Origin: Bacilli bacterium
GTDB taxonomy: Bacteria; Bacillota_I; Bacilli_A; RF39; UBA660
NCBI GenBank assembly: GCA_028694645.1
Contig: JAQVKM010000002.1
Coordinates: 1 to 64,000 of the forward strand
Length of the DNA stretch: 64,000 bases
Reading direction: 5' to 3'
The notes under the pieces: model-generated
Databases searched by the model: none
What the model was told of the DNA's origin: nothing
The model's input: the letters and a program-made list of their open reading frames with translations, nothing else
Made by a program: the position numbers and the translations under genes
Shown: piece after piece, positions 50,875 to 59,972 of the stretch
How positions within the stretch are numbered: position 1 is the stretch's first letter
How the letters are laid out: every line of letters begins with the position of its first letter

Positions 50875-51291
50875 TCATTTCCTCACTTTATAAGAATTTA
50901 TTTCGCTAATAGTATCCTCTATATAATTATTAATTTCTTTTCTTTTATAAACATAAATATAAGATGGGTGTTTTTTAATTATCAATTTATTATTAATTAA
51001 TTTTATTTTTTTCAATTCATTACCAACTATATTACCAAATCCTATAATTATATCTGGATTTATTTTTTTTATTTCTCTTAAAAATTTAGGTCTTTCTTTT
51101 ATAATTTCTAATTTAGTTGGATATCTTAATTTATTATCATCATTTAATGGTGCATATGAAACCAAATTCAATTTATAACAATGATCATCTAACGCATCAA
51201 TAATTTGATCAATTATTTCCCCACTTTTTGTTTTTTTATCAAAAGGTTTTAGATTTTTCTTATTAGATAATCCGACGAAAACAATTTTCAT
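50875..51291 (-). CDS. Uracil-DNA glycosylase superfamily-like protein
   Basis: FVGLSNKKNLKPFDKKTKSG...PDIIIGFGNIVGNELKK...KHPSYIYVYKR. Confidence 0.6.
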   Translation of the reverse strand: MKIVFVGLSNKKNLKPFDKKTKSGEIIDQIIDALDDHCYKLNLVSYAPLNDDNKLRYPTKLEIIKERPKFLREIKKINPDIIIGFGNIVGNELKKIKLINNKLIIKKHPSYIYVYKRKEINNYIEDTISEINSYKVRK

Positions 51292-51303
51292 TTTTTCCTC
51301 AAA

Positions 51304-51795
51304 CTAAACCAAAATTCTAATTATAATGTCAAAAATAAATAAAACTAGCAATATTAAAATAAATAAATCTGTTTTTTTAGAATTATATTTATCATAAATG
51401 TTTTTTATATGGGGTTCAACAAAATATATAAATATATATCCAAAAGTTCCCCATATTAATGAATATAGTAAACAAACTCTACCATCAATATTAAATAAAT
51501 AATTATGATAATTCCAAATAATATGATTGAAATATATCTCAGAAATATAAGCTGCAATATATTCAATTAATGTTGTAGCTAAAAATATTTTAAGATATGA
51601 ATATATTTTATTTGTTTTATTATTTGTAATAATCATTATTGTCACAAAACCAACTCCATATATTGGACAAAATGGTGGAATAACTCCCGGAAGAACTATT
51701 TTATTCCTAAATATAGGTGAATAAAGTAATTCAACAAACCATCCCATAATTGAAGTTAATAAAAATACATAGCTATAATATTTTATTTTTTTCAT
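51304..51795 (-). CDS. Putative ABC-transporter type IV (CmpB-like) membrane protein
   Basis: SIMGWFVELLYSPIFRNKIVLPGVIPPFCPIYGVGF pattern. Start set at MKKIKYY. Confidence 0.8.
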   Translation of the reverse strand: MKKIKYYSYVFLLTSIMGWFVELLYSPIFRNKIVLPGVIPPFCPIYGVGFVTIMIITNNKTNKIYSYLKIFLATTLIEYIAAYISEIYFNHIIWNYHNYLFNIDGRVCLLYSLIWGTFGYIFIYFVEPHIKNIYDKYNSKKTDLFILILLVLFIFDIIIRILV

Positions 51796-51865
51796 AAATA
51801 CACTTCCTAAATCAAAAAACAACTATATTATATCACTTTGCACATAAAAAAACCATATATGGTTT

Positions 51866-52540
51866 TTAAATGTAAAATATACTTAAGCCAGATAAACTAA
51901 CTTTACCAGTTAAAGTCACTGTTTTTTCATAATTAATATTTCTGATATTTTTATCTTCAATACCACCTAATGATATTTCAACATTATTGATAACTTTCCA
52001 TTCTTTTGGAATGTATATTTCTACTCCTGAAAAAGAAATATCCAAATTAATAATAGCATTATCGCCTGAAATTTTAGCATTGTCAAAATAAACTTTTAAA
52101 GCCCCAAATGAACATGATAAGTTGGCTTTTTTTAAATCCTCAGTATTTACATATTTTATACTAGCTCCATAGCTAACTTTAAAATCTATTTCACTTTCAT
52201 CTTGTTCATTTATTATTTGATCAAATTTTTCATTATTACAATTATGATTTTTTCCAAAAATAATGGTAAATCCAATACTACATAAAGCTGCTGTTAATAA
52301 TACAGGTATTGGTGTTATGTCATTTAAATTTAATTGATTTGAATATATTATCATAAACAAAGCTACAGGGAAAAATATTCCCGCAAAGTTTCTTCTAAAT
52401 ATACTCTTAACAAAAATAGGTAATAACATTATTGTGAACAACAAACTAAATAAATTGATATTTGTAAAATATCCTAATTGATTAATTATAACAACAATTC
52501 CAGATGTTATAAAAAACAATCCCCAAAATATTTTTTTCAT
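51866..52540 (-). CDS. LiaF-like membrane protein (cell-wall stress response type)
   Basis: N-terminal TMs; VSYGASIKYV...FGALKVYFDNAKI...FSGVEIYIPKEWKVINNVEISLGGIEDK. Confidence 0.8.
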   Translation of the reverse strand: MKKIFWGLFFITSGIVVIINQLGYFTNINLFSLLFTIMLLPIFVKSIFRRNFAGIFFPVALFMIIYSNQLNLNDITPIPVLLTAALCSIGFTIIFGKNHNCNNEKFDQIINEQDESEIDFKVSYGASIKYVNTEDLKKANLSCSFGALKVYFDNAKISGDNAIINLDISFSGVEIYIPKEWKVINNVEISLGGIEDKNIRNINYEKTVTLTGKVSLSGLSIFYI

Positions 52541-52989
52541 ATTTTCATCCTTTCTTTAAGTCTTTCTTTCAAAGATTTATTATATAATCTTGAAACATAA
52601 ACTTGCTTATAACTTTTATTAAATTTTATTAAACTAGAAGAGGTTATATTTTTATCAATTGCATATATATGATTAATATTAACAATAGCTGATTTTGATA
52701 TTCTAATAAAATTAATAGGTAAAATATTTTCTAATTCATATAGTTTATATTTAACAATATAAATATCATTAATAGTATGTGCACTTATACTATTATCTAT
52801 TGTTTCAAAAAAAAGTATATCGTTTATATCAAAAAAATATTGTGTTTCATTTTTATAAAAAATTAAATTATTTTTATTCATATTTTTTATATAATTTTCT
52901 ATTTTATTAATTATATAATTTTTTTTATTACATTTAATTATAATTTCATCATCAACTATTTGATTATCTTCCTCAATTAATACTTTCAT
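52537..52989 (-). CDS. LytTR-domain DNA-binding protein
   Basis: DINDILFFETIDNSISAHTINDIYIVKYKLYELENILPINFIRISKSAIVNINHI. Confidence 0.9.
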   Translation of the reverse strand: MKVLIEEDNQIVDDEIIIKCNKKNYIINKIENYIKNMNKNNLIFYKNETQYFFDINDILFFETIDNSISAHTINDIYIVKYKLYELENILPINFIRISKSAIVNINHIYAIDKNITSSSLIKFNKSYKQVYVSRLYNKSLKERLKERMKI

Positions 52990-53105
52990 ATAATATCTCC
53001 TAACAAACTAATTATATAATATTTTATAATATATATCATTAATTTTCAAATAAGTGGTTATTTTTTTTATGCAAGATGCTTTTATTAATATATAAATACG
53101 AATTT

Positions 53106-53648
53106 TTATCTATTATTTAAGATAAATTGTTTTTCTTTTATATGCTTATTCATTTGATAATTATTTTTAATATTATCTATTTTTCTACTCTCTTCTGTAA
53201 TCTTTTTTTCATATCCTTCTATTTTATTCAACGAATAGTTAAGACTATTTTCAATTAATTCATTTTCATAATAATCATTATATATATTATTTTTAACACT
53301 AATATATAATGCTTTCAATACCTCTTGATCAACAAGGGTTAATAAAAAAGTCAAAGGTATACTTCCCCTAAAGTGCAAAAGATCTTCTGACACAACGTGT
53401 GGTAACATTACATATTCTAAAATATTATTATCTTCATGTACTACTATGTATGCACCAGTTTCTTTTAAAAATTCGTGATATTGATTCTTTCCTAAATCAA
53501 AAGTTACATCAATATTTTTTTCTTTTAATTTTTTAGAGATTACTTCTTTATAAATAACTATATCTTTATCATTAATTTTTCTTATTCCTATTCTGCTTAG
53601 TTCTATTAAAGCATTAACAACTAAATCTGTTAAATCCATTTTCATCAT
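53106..53648 (-). CDS. Hypothetical protein
   Basis: 180-aa ORF, no family recognised. Confidence 0.55.
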   Translation of the reverse strand: MMKMDLTDLVVNALIELSRIGIRKINDKDIVIYKEVISKKLKEKNIDVTFDLGKNQYHEFLKETGAYIVVHEDNNILEYVMLPHVVSEDLLHFRGSIPLTFLLTLVDQEVLKALYISVKNNIYNDYYENELIENSLNYSLNKIEGYEKKITEESRKIDNIKNNYQMNKHIKEKQFILNNR

Positions 53649-53711
53649 AACTTATTCCTTTCAGTTATATATTTTTCCAACAAAAAGACAAGAAAAAATC
53701 TTGTCTTTTAA

Positions 53712-54866
53712 TTAAAATATATCATTATATATTTTTATAATATCTTCTACACTAGTTTCTCTAGGATTTCCACCAGTACAAACATCATTGAAAGCTTTTT
53801 CAGCTAATGAAGGTATATCTTCTTGGTTAGCTCCTATTTCTCTTAATGTTTGTGGTATATCAACTTCAATTGATAATGATTTTACTTTATTTACTAGTAA
53901 TTTAATAACCTCTTCATTCGATAAATTATTAACATCAAAATTCAAAGCTTCACATATTTCACGGTATCTATCTGCAACTTTAACCCCATTATATTCCATA
54001 ACGTGAGGTAATAATAAAGCATTAGCTACTCCATGTGGTGTATCATAAAATGCTCCTAATGAATGTGCCATAGAATGAACAATTCCAAGCCCTACATTTG
54101 AAAAACCCATACCAGCTATATATTGAGCTACACCCATTTTATCTATAGCTGATTGTTTTTTTTCAATTACTGCATCTTTAAGATTTTCAAAAATAATTTT
54201 AATTGCTTCTATATGAAACATATCTGTCATAGACCATGCAGCTTTTGTTATATATCCCTCAATAGCATGAGTTAAAGCATCCATACCTGTTGCTGCTATT
54301 AATTTTGAAGGCATATATGACATTAATTCAGTGTCTATAATAGATAAAACTGGTATATCATTAGGATCTACACATACCATTTTCTTAACACTTTGTTCAT
54401 CTGTAATAACATAATTAATTGTTACTTCAGCTGCTGTTCCTGCTGTTGTAGGAAGAGCTATTATAGGTAATGATTTGTTTTTTGTATTTGATAAGCCTTC
54501 TAATGAAACAACATCTGAAAATTCAGGATTAGTTATTATTATTCCAATTGCTTTAGCTACATCAATCGAACTTCCACCACCAATAGCCAATATATAATCA
54601 GCATTTATTTCTTTACAAAATAAAACACCTTCTTTAATACTTTCTACAGTTGGATTTGGTTTAATATTACTAAAAATACTATAAGATAAATTATTTTCAT
54701 CTAATAATGAAGTCACTTTTTTCGTTAATTGATTTTCAACTAAATTTTTATCACTAACAACTAAAGCTTTTTTAAAACCTCTTTTTTTAATTTCATCAGT
54801 TAAAACACTTCTAGCATTAAAACCAAAGTAAGATGTTTCATTTAAGATAATTCTGTTTATTGCCAT
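53712..54866 (-). CDS. Iron-containing alcohol dehydrogenase
   Basis: LAIGGGSSIDVAKAIGI, TAGTAAEVT, GMDALTHAIEGY, GIVHSMAHSLGAFYDTPHGVANALLLPHVM. Confidence 0.95.
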   Translation of the reverse strand: MAINRIILNETSYFGFNARSVLTDEIKKRGFKKALVVSDKNLVENQLTKKVTSLLDENNLSYSIFSNIKPNPTVESIKEGVLFCKEINADYILAIGGGSSIDVAKAIGIIITNPEFSDVVSLEGLSNTKNKSLPIIALPTTAGTAAEVTINYVITDEQSVKKMVCVDPNDIPVLSIIDTELMSYMPSKLIAATGMDALTHAIEGYITKAAWSMTDMFHIEAIKIIFENLKDAVIEKKQSAIDKMGVAQYIAGMGFSNVGLGIVHSMAHSLGAFYDTPHGVANALLLPHVMEYNGVKVADRYREICEALNFDVNNLSNEEVIKLLVNKVKSLSIEVDIPQTLREIGANQEDIPSLAEKAFNDVCTGGNPRETSVEDIIKIYNDIF

Positions 54867-54988
54867 CCAAAAACCTCTCTTTCTTATCTATTTAATATTA
54901 CCACTTTTATCAAAAAAATAAACACTTATTATGTTTATTTTTGAAACTCAAAACAATTTTTACACTTTTAGACACTCAGATATTTATA

Positions 54989-55936
54989 TTATTTTACTAA
55001 ATAAACTTTTGGGGTAAAACTATATGCAACTGTTCCATACTCTACATAATTCCAATTGTAATAATATCCAAAATTATATGAGGCATTTGTTATAGTCAAA
55101 ATACCAGTAGTATTGTCATATGTAACTGCTGGGGTATTTGATCTAGTAATTCCTGGGTTATCTCCAACAGTCCAACCTTCTGAATGAAAACCAAGAGTTA
55201 ATTGTAATGCTCCATTCATCGTATAAATAAAATTTGAAGCGCTTAATGACTGATAATCACTAGCTGACAAACCATAAGTTGCATAGTTTGTTTTTAAATC
55301 AAAACTTGTTCCTGTTCCCAATTCAATAACCTTTTGTCCTAAACTTATTTGGCCTATTTTATTAGCTAAAGAAGCTAAATCCTCATTAACACTTGCTGTT
55401 ACACCTTTTGCTGCTAACGCATCAATTATAAGTTGTTTTTGAGTATTTATTTGATCTAGTTGTTCTTGTAAATCATCAACCAAATCTTGACTTACTAAAT
55501 TAACACTTAAATATGTATTTGTTGCTTCGTCATATGAACATGTTCCTGTTCCTGTTGTTACTTTTGTATTATTTATATTCTTAATGGCATAGTATTTTTC
55601 ATCTTGAATACATATTGCTGTTTTTCCATCTTTATATATTCTTACACTTCCAGTTCCTTTAAAGTCCCCTTTATATGTTAATTTGATATTATCAGTTGTT
55701 TCTCCATCATGTGTTTCATCAAATAAAAATACTTTATTTTCTCCTATAGTACTCAAATTCTTAGCATAATATAATGTTGCACTTTCTAACAGTCCATTTG
55801 CTGTAGCTCCAAGTGCACCTTTTTTTACTTTTTCTACTATTCCTAATATCATTGGTACTGATATTAATGCTATTAGAGCTAGTATTACTATAACAGCTAG
55901 TAACTCAATAAGCGTAAATCCTTTTTTCATAAACAT
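54989..55936 (-). CDS. Type II pseudopilin-like protein with tail-fibre-like linker
   Basis: MKKGFTLIELLAVIVILALIALISVPMILGIVEK; QKQLIIDALAAKGVTASVNEDLASLANKIGQI. Confidence 0.85.
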   Translation of the reverse strand: MFMKKGFTLIELLAVIVILALIALISVPMILGIVEKVKKGALGATANGLLESATLYYAKNLSTIGENKVFLFDETHDGETTDNIKLTYKGDFKGTGSVRIYKDGKTAICIQDEKYYAIKNINNTKVTTGTGTCSYDEATNTYLSVNLVSQDLVDDLQEQLDQINTQKQLIIDALAAKGVTASVNEDLASLANKIGQISLGQKVIELGTGTSFDLKTNYATYGLSASDYQSLSASNFIYTMNGALQLTLGFHSEGWTVGDNPGITRSNTPAVTYDNTTGILTITNASYNFGYYYNWNYVEYGTVAYSFTPKVYLVK

Positions 55937-56022
55937 CCCTCTATTCTTTTCAAATTATAACAAAATAGTTATCTTTTATCAATATAAAAATAAATATGTA
56001 ATAATTATTAATAAAAAAATAA

Positions 56023-56066
56023 TTGACAAAATAAATTAAATTGTGTACAATTTAATTGTATACAAG
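56023..56066 (+). promoter_or_regulatory. Sigma-A promoter (TTGACA - 17 bp - TACAAT) with overlapping OhrR-like operator
   Basis: 56023-56028 ttgaca; 56046-56051 tacaat; ttgtgtacaatttaattgtatacaa resembles known OhrR operator half-sites TACAATT-AATTGTA. Confidence 0.85.
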
Positions 56067-56076
56067 GAGGTAATTT

Positions 56077-56550
56077 ATGAATGTATATGATTTCAAAGTA
56101 AAAGACATGAGTAATAATGAAATATCATTAAGTGAATATAAAGGAAAAACTTTAGTTATTGTTAATACTGCAACTAAATGTGGATATACAAAACAATATA
56201 ATGGGCTAGAAGCTTTATATAAAAAATATAAAGATAAAAATCTAGAAATATTAGATTTTCCATGTAATCAGTTTTTAGGACAAGCTCCCGGTGACATTGA
56301 AGAAATACACAATTTTTGCACTGGTAGATTTGGAATAACATTTAAACAATTTGCTAAAATTGAAGTTAATGGAAAAAATGAAGACCCATTATATACTTAC
56401 TTAAAAAACAATTGTAATATTGAACAAGGAAAAAAAATAAGATGGAATTTTACTAAATTCTTAGTAGATAAAAACGGAAACATAGTTAATAGATATGATT
56501 CAAAAATAAATCCTGAAGAAATGGAAAATGATATTAAAAACATTTTATAG
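56077..56550 (+). CDS. Glutathione peroxidase family protein (Cys form)
   Basis: VNTATKCGYTKQYNGLEALY, LDFPCNQFLGQAPG, RWNFTKFLVDKNG; RBS aaggaggt. Confidence 0.95.
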   Translation: MNVYDFKVKDMSNNEISLSEYKGKTLVIVNTATKCGYTKQYNGLEALYKKYKDKNLEILDFPCNQFLGQAPGDIEEIHNFCTGRFGITFKQFAKIEVNGKNEDPLYTYLKNNCNIEQGKKIRWNFTKFLVDKNGNIVNRYDSKINPEEMENDIKNIL

Positions 56551-56559
56551 GAATAAAAT

Positions 56560-56988
56560 ATGAATGAAGATAATTTAAAAATAAGTAATCAATTATGTTT
56601 CCCTTTATATGCTTGTTCAAAAGAAATAATTAAAAAATACAAACCATTATTAGACAATTTAGATTTAACTTACACACAATATATTGTCATGATGGTTATG
56701 TGGGAACAACAAGAAATAAATGTAACTAATCTAGGTAAAATATTGTATCTAGATTCTGGAACTCTAACACCTGTTTTAAAAAAGCTTGAAGAAAAAAAAT
56801 ATTTACTTAGATCAAGAAATAAATCAGATGAAAGAATTTTAAATGTTAAAATAACAAAAAAAGGTAATGATTTAAAAAACGAAGCTAAAGACATATATCA
56901 ACATATGTCTTCATGCATCAGTTTATCTAAAGAAGATAGTATTACTTTATATAATCTTTTATATAAAATATTAAATACAATATCATGA
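56560..56988 (+). CDS. MarR family regulator, OhrR-like with conserved N-terminal Cys
   Basis: LCFPLYACSKEIIKKYKPLLDNLDLTYTQYIVMMVMWE...LYLDSGTLTPVLKKLEEKKYLLRSRNKSDER. Confidence 0.92.
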   Translation: MNEDNLKISNQLCFPLYACSKEIIKKYKPLLDNLDLTYTQYIVMMVMWEQQEINVTNLGKILYLDSGTLTPVLKKLEEKKYLLRSRNKSDERILNVKITKKGNDLKNEAKDIYQHMSSCISLSKEDSITLYNLLYKILNTIS

Positions 56989-56992
56989 GAAG

Positions 56993-58156
56993 GTGATTAA
57001 AATGAAACTAAGCTATAAAATAGCTAAAAGATTTTTAAAATCAAATAAAAATCAAACAGTATTAATAATACTTGGTATTAGTGTTGGTATTGCTGTACAA
57101 TTATTTATAAGTTTACTTATAACTGGATTACAAGAAAGCTTAATAAATAAAACTATAGGTAACAACTCTCAAATAAGCATTACTTCTTTCACACAAGATT
57201 ATATTAATAAAGAAGAAATTAATATAAATAATTTATATAACTTAGATGATAAAATTGAAGATATTACTTATTATCTTGATATTAATTCATTAGCGAATAT
57301 AAGCGATGACAACTTTAATTTAATAATTAGAGGAATTGATGATAGTTATGATTCGATTTATAATTTAAATAAACATATTACTAGTGGTAAAATTAAACGA
57401 GGAAATTATATTATATTAAGTGAAAACTATAAAAATAAATATAATTTAAAAATCAATGATGCGATTAAAATCCTAGCTAATGATCAAAGTACATTTGAAT
57501 TAAAAATTAGTGGATTTTATAAATATGGTGTTAAAGCTTTAGACGATACATTAAGTTTCATGAATTTAAATGATGCACAAAATTTATTTGATAAAAAAAA
57601 TAAAATAAGTTCAATACAAATTGGTATTAGTAATAAAAATATTTTTCAAGCCGATGAAATAAGTAAGAATATTGATAATTATTTATCTAATAATTATGAA
57701 ATTGATAATTGGAAGGAAAATAATGAAGATTTGTTAAGTGGACTTAATGGACAAAGCATATCTAGTATAATTATACAGATATTTGTTGTTGTTTCTGTTG
57801 TACTGGGAATATCTAGCGTTTTAGCCATTAGTGTTATGCAAAAAGCTAAACAAATTGGAATTTTAAAAGCAATGGGAATTAAAAATAAAAAAGCAGCTTC
57901 CATTTTTCTGATTCAAGGAATTATTTTAGGAACCTTAGGTGCTATTATTGGTATTATTTTAGGAATCATTTTATTACTATTATTTACAACATTTGCAACT
58001 AATCCCGATAACACTCCAATAGTTGAAATTACTATTACATATATAAGTATTATTACAGCCTTTTTAGTAGCTATCATATCTTCTATTTTAGCTTCTTTAA
58101 TACCAGCTTTAAAATCATGTAAATTAAATCCTATAGATATAATTAGAAATAACTGA
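56993..58156 (+). CDS. ABC transporter permease (FtsX/LolC-like)
   Basis: N-terminal TM, MacB-PCD-like periplasmic region, three C-terminal TMs with ISVMQKAKQIGILKAMGI. Confidence 0.9.
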   Translation: MIKMKLSYKIAKRFLKSNKNQTVLIILGISVGIAVQLFISLLITGLQESLINKTIGNNSQISITSFTQDYINKEEININNLYNLDDKIEDITYYLDINSLANISDDNFNLIIRGIDDSYDSIYNLNKHITSGKIKRGNYIILSENYKNKYNLKINDAIKILANDQSTFELKISGFYKYGVKALDDTLSFMNLNDAQNLFDKKNKISSIQIGISNKNIFQADEISKNIDNYLSNNYEIDNWKENNEDLLSGLNGQSISSIIIQIFVVVSVVLGISSVLAISVMQKAKQIGILKAMGIKNKKAASIFLIQGIILGTLGAIIGIILGIILLLLFTTFATNPDNTPIVEITITYISIITAFLVAIISSILASLIPALKSCKLNPIDIIRNN

Positions 58157-58164
58157 GGTGCAAT

Positions 58165-58854
58165 ATGAAAAACATATTAGAAATTAGAAAAGTTAATAAA
58201 TTCTATGGCGATCAAATCAAAAATCAAGTTTTGTTTGATATTAACTTATTAATAGAAGAAGGCTCTTTTAACGCTATCATCGGTGCATCAGGTTCTGGAA
58301 AAAGTACTTTATTAAATATTATTGGTTCACTTGATGTACCAACATCTGGAGAAATACTTATAGGTGGAAGAATTGAAAGTCATATGACTAGTGATAGACT
58401 AGCTGAAATAAGAAATGAAGTTCTTGGATTTATATTTCAATTCCATTATTTGTTACCAGAATTTACAGCATTAGAAAATGTTTTAATTCCATATCAAATT
58501 AAACATGGAAAAATAACTAAAGAAGCTAAACAAAGAGCTTTAGAATTATTAAAGGAAGTTGGTCTTGAAAAAGTAGAAAATAATTTAGCGAGTAATTTAT
58601 CAGGTGGCGAGCAACAAAGAGTAGCAATTGCTAGAGCATTGATTAATAATCCTAAAATAATACTAGCTGATGAACCAACAGGCAATTTAGACTCTAAAAC
58701 AACAAACATAATATATGATATTTTAAGAAACATAAACAAAAAATATAATACTACTTTTTTGATAATAACTCATGATGAAAATATTGCAAAAAAAGCAGAT
58801 CGAATTATTGAAATAAAAGATGGCAAAATATTTAATGATACAAAAAAAGACTAA
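58165..58854 (+). CDS. ABC transporter ATP-binding protein (LolD/MacB-like)
   Basis: IGASGSGKSTLLNIIG, LSGGEQQRVAIARAL, ILADEPTGNLDS. Confidence 0.96.
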   Translation: MKNILEIRKVNKFYGDQIKNQVLFDINLLIEEGSFNAIIGASGSGKSTLLNIIGSLDVPTSGEILIGGRIESHMTSDRLAEIRNEVLGFIFQFHYLLPEFTALENVLIPYQIKHGKITKEAKQRALELLKEVGLEKVENNLASNLSGGEQQRVAIARALINNPKIILADEPTGNLDSKTTNIIYDILRNINKKYNTTFLIITHDENIAKKADRIIEIKDGKIFNDTKKD

Positions 58855-58862
58855 TGTCTTTT

Positions 58863-59873
58863 TTATTTTATTATAATATCTTTATATTTTTCTTTGAACA
58901 GCTCTTTTTTAGCATAAGAACATGTAGGTAATATTTTTTTATTTCTTATAGTTGCATATTTTAGAACTTCATCAATTAATAGCAACCCTATTTTTTGACC
59001 TCGAAATTTTTCATTTACAAAAGTATGATTAATATTAATAATATCTGTTTCAATAAAAGTTATTTCTGCATCTGAATTTTCAAAACTACCTATATAAAAT
59101 TTATAATCTTTGTATTTTATTAAATTTTTTTTTTGCTTTAATAAGAATAATGAATATAACAAAAGAGGAACAAATGGAAGTAATCCATATATAAATGAAT
59201 TTATATCTAATGCATTAATTTTTAAAACATTTTTAGGTAACAAATCAGTAAAGCCACTAGCTATATCATATAAACTATGTAATATAATACAGATTGTAAT
59301 GTTAAATTTTGTTTTAATAAATATAGAAGAAAGTGCAATTCCAATAATAAATGCATATATAACTTGATATAAAATCAAACTAAATGGTATTCCACTTTTT
59401 AAATTCATAAAATGAATTAATCCAAAAAGTAAACTTCCAAATAAAACTAAAATTATTGTCTTTGTTTTGTTAAATTCTTTAATTAATTTATTTAAAATAT
59501 AACCCCTGAAAAATAATTCTTCATAAATTCCAACAAATATAGCATCAATAAACATTAGCAGGAGATTTAAATACATATTACTATTTATTGATATTAATTC
59601 AATATTAAATATAATATATATTATAAATAACCAACTAATAAAAAAATGCTTAATTTTAATTTTTTTATCTAAGTTTAAGTTGTTTCTTTTAATTAAATAA
59701 ATAGTTACTATAATTCCTATCATTCTAACTAATATTCCAATTAAATATTTAGAAGATATATTATTATCAATAGACAAAGTACAAGCTAATAGCTTTGGTA
59801 TTAAAAATAAAATTACATAATTAAAAATAAAAGTAATTAAAATAAAATATAAAGTTTTTTTTATTTTTTTCAT
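58863..59873 (-). CDS. CPBP intramembrane metalloprotease fused to C-terminal YidJ-type GNAT domain
   Basis: GIYEELFFRGYILNKL and FGLIHFMN; C-terminal INHTFVNEKFRGQKIGLLLIDEVLKYATIRNKKILPTCSYAKKEL. Confidence 0.85.
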   Translation of the reverse strand: MKKIKKTLYFILITFIFNYVILFLIPKLLACTLSIDNNISSKYLIGILVRMIGIIVTIYLIKRNNLNLDKKIKIKHFFISWLFIIYIIFNIELISINSNMYLNLLLMFIDAIFVGIYEELFFRGYILNKLIKEFNKTKTIILVLFGSLLFGLIHFMNLKSGIPFSLILYQVIYAFIIGIALSSIFIKTKFNITICIILHSLYDIASGFTDLLPKNVLKINALDINSFIYGLLPFVPLLLYSLFLLKQKKNLIKYKDYKFYIGSFENSDAEITFIETDIININHTFVNEKFRGQKIGLLLIDEVLKYATIRNKKILPTCSYAKKELFKEKYKDIIIK

Positions 59874-59972
59874 ATTTCATCTCCATCTAATAAAAATTAT
59901 ATCATAAAAAAAGAGATTTTACTCTCTTCTACTAAGATAATATATATTTAACATTTATTACTTTTTAATATA

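Noticed and set aside
58145-58170. Possible Mycoplasma-type code (TGA = Trp) suggested by AT richness
   Set aside because: TGA is used as a terminator at the ends of 56560..56988 and 56993..58156, directly followed by the next gene start, and tRNA-Trp has a CCA anticodon
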